DNA from: Nitrospirota bacterium
GTDB lineage: Bacteria; Nitrospirota; JACRHJ01
Direction of reading: 5' to 3'
Length of the DNA: 12,516 bases
Assembly: GCA_021815285.1 (NCBI GenBank)
Contig: JAKAHE010000042.1
Span: 1-12,516 of the forward strand
The notes below the pieces were generated by a model that had not been told where the DNA came from, ran no database searches, and saw only the letters and a program-made list of their open reading frames with translations. Positions 12,445-12,516 of the stretch are shown piece by piece (position 1 is the first letter of the stretch; every line of letters begins with the position of its first letter). The position numbers were made by a program, and so were the translations under genes.

Positions 12445-12516
12445 ATGGTAAAACGTCAGACCGAGAAGCAGACGGAGTTGGAATTTGTAAGTATCGAGGA
12501 GTTGGTTCCGCCCGGC
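12445..12516 (+). CDS. Transposase N-terminus, IS1182-like (3' end outside window)
   Basis: Twenty-four codons are visible, ATG at 12445 to the last base, reading MVKRQTEKQTELEFVSIEEL and then VPPG. The pattern LEFVSIEELVP near the start is characteristic of DUF772/IS1182-family DDE transposases, in which 'the element of surprise' is absent and a conserved 'LVP' block precedes the first helix. No Shine-Dalgarno sequence is visible upstream; the start follows the hairpin and TTATTATGG directly, so translation from it should be weak, as expected for a transposase. The other nearby ATG (12437) is in another frame. The family call rests on this short segment only. Confidence 0.65.
   Translation, partial: MVKRQTEKQTELEFVSIEELVPPG

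Larger units (their letters stand above)
12390..12516 (+). mobile_element. Left end of an insertion sequence, IS1182-like (runs off the window)
   Basis: The inferred element begins about 12388-12392, with CAGACTGTTGACAAAG as the probable terminal inverted repeat, and continues beyond the window. Support comes from the transposase start at 12445, the abrupt loss of terminator symmetry at this point and a strong hairpin just inside the end. The exact boundary and target duplication cannot be set without the right end. A consensus -35 box, TTGACA (12397-12402), lies in the end and faces inward. TATTAT at 12433-12438 resembles a -10 box but is 30 bases away, too far for a standard promoter. Confidence 0.6.

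Overview
The window is a bacterial surface-polysaccharide operon, all on the plus strand, that ends against the left end of an insertion sequence. It looks like a Gram-negative (or at least didermic) genome. The tyrosine kinase has the one-piece Wzc-like layout, base composition is moderately GC-rich by eye, Shine-Dalgarno sites are strong, and AGG/AGA (Arg) and ATA (Ile) codons are frequent throughout. No genus can be named from the sequence alone.

Layout: (1) 1-1475, the 3' part of a Wzc-type chain-length regulator and tyrosine autokinase whose start lies before the window; (2) 1574-2533, a metal-dependent amidohydrolase with a TTG start, an unusual resident of such a cluster; (3) 2564-4390, glmS; (4) 4456-5823, a WbpA-type UDP-GlcNAc 6-dehydrogenase; (5) 5835-7436, a fusion of a WbpB-type oxidoreductase and a WbpD-type N-acetyltransferase; (6) 7417-8541, a WbpE-type aminotransferase with a TTG start; (7) 8560-9795, a second DegT-family aminotransferase, ArnB/PglE-like; (8) 9810-12353, a fusion of a PglC-type phosphoglycosyl transferase and a complete PglF/WbpM-type membrane 4,6-dehydratase; (9) from about 12390, the left end and first 24 codons of an IS1182-like transposase gene. 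Spacing between genes 2 to 8 ranges from a 20-base overlap to 65 bases, so they are probably co-transcribed.

How the genes fit together (inference from families): GlmS supplies glucosamine-6-phosphate for UDP-GlcNAc. Genes 4, 5 and 6 hold all four activities needed to turn UDP-GlcNAc into UDP-2,3-diacetamido-2,3-dideoxy-glucuronic acid. The dehydratase half of gene 8 plus gene 7 would make a UDP-4-amino-4,6-dideoxy-HexNAc of the bacillosamine or AAT-sugar type. The transferase half of gene 8 would load a sugar phosphate onto undecaprenyl phosphate to start the repeat unit. The Wzc-like kinase would control polymerisation and chain length. Glycosyltransferases, flippase, polymerase and a 2-epimerase are not in the window.

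The most notable points are two multidomain fusions that each join non-consecutive pathway steps, a perfect 12-bp inverted repeat at the seam of one fusion, an amidohydrolase of unknown role inside the operon, a near-identical AT-rich 12-mer in the only two sizeable gaps between the operon genes, and an insertion sequence that appears to abut or disrupt the operon's terminator. No RNA gene, CRISPR array, toxin-antitoxin pair or phage gene was seen.
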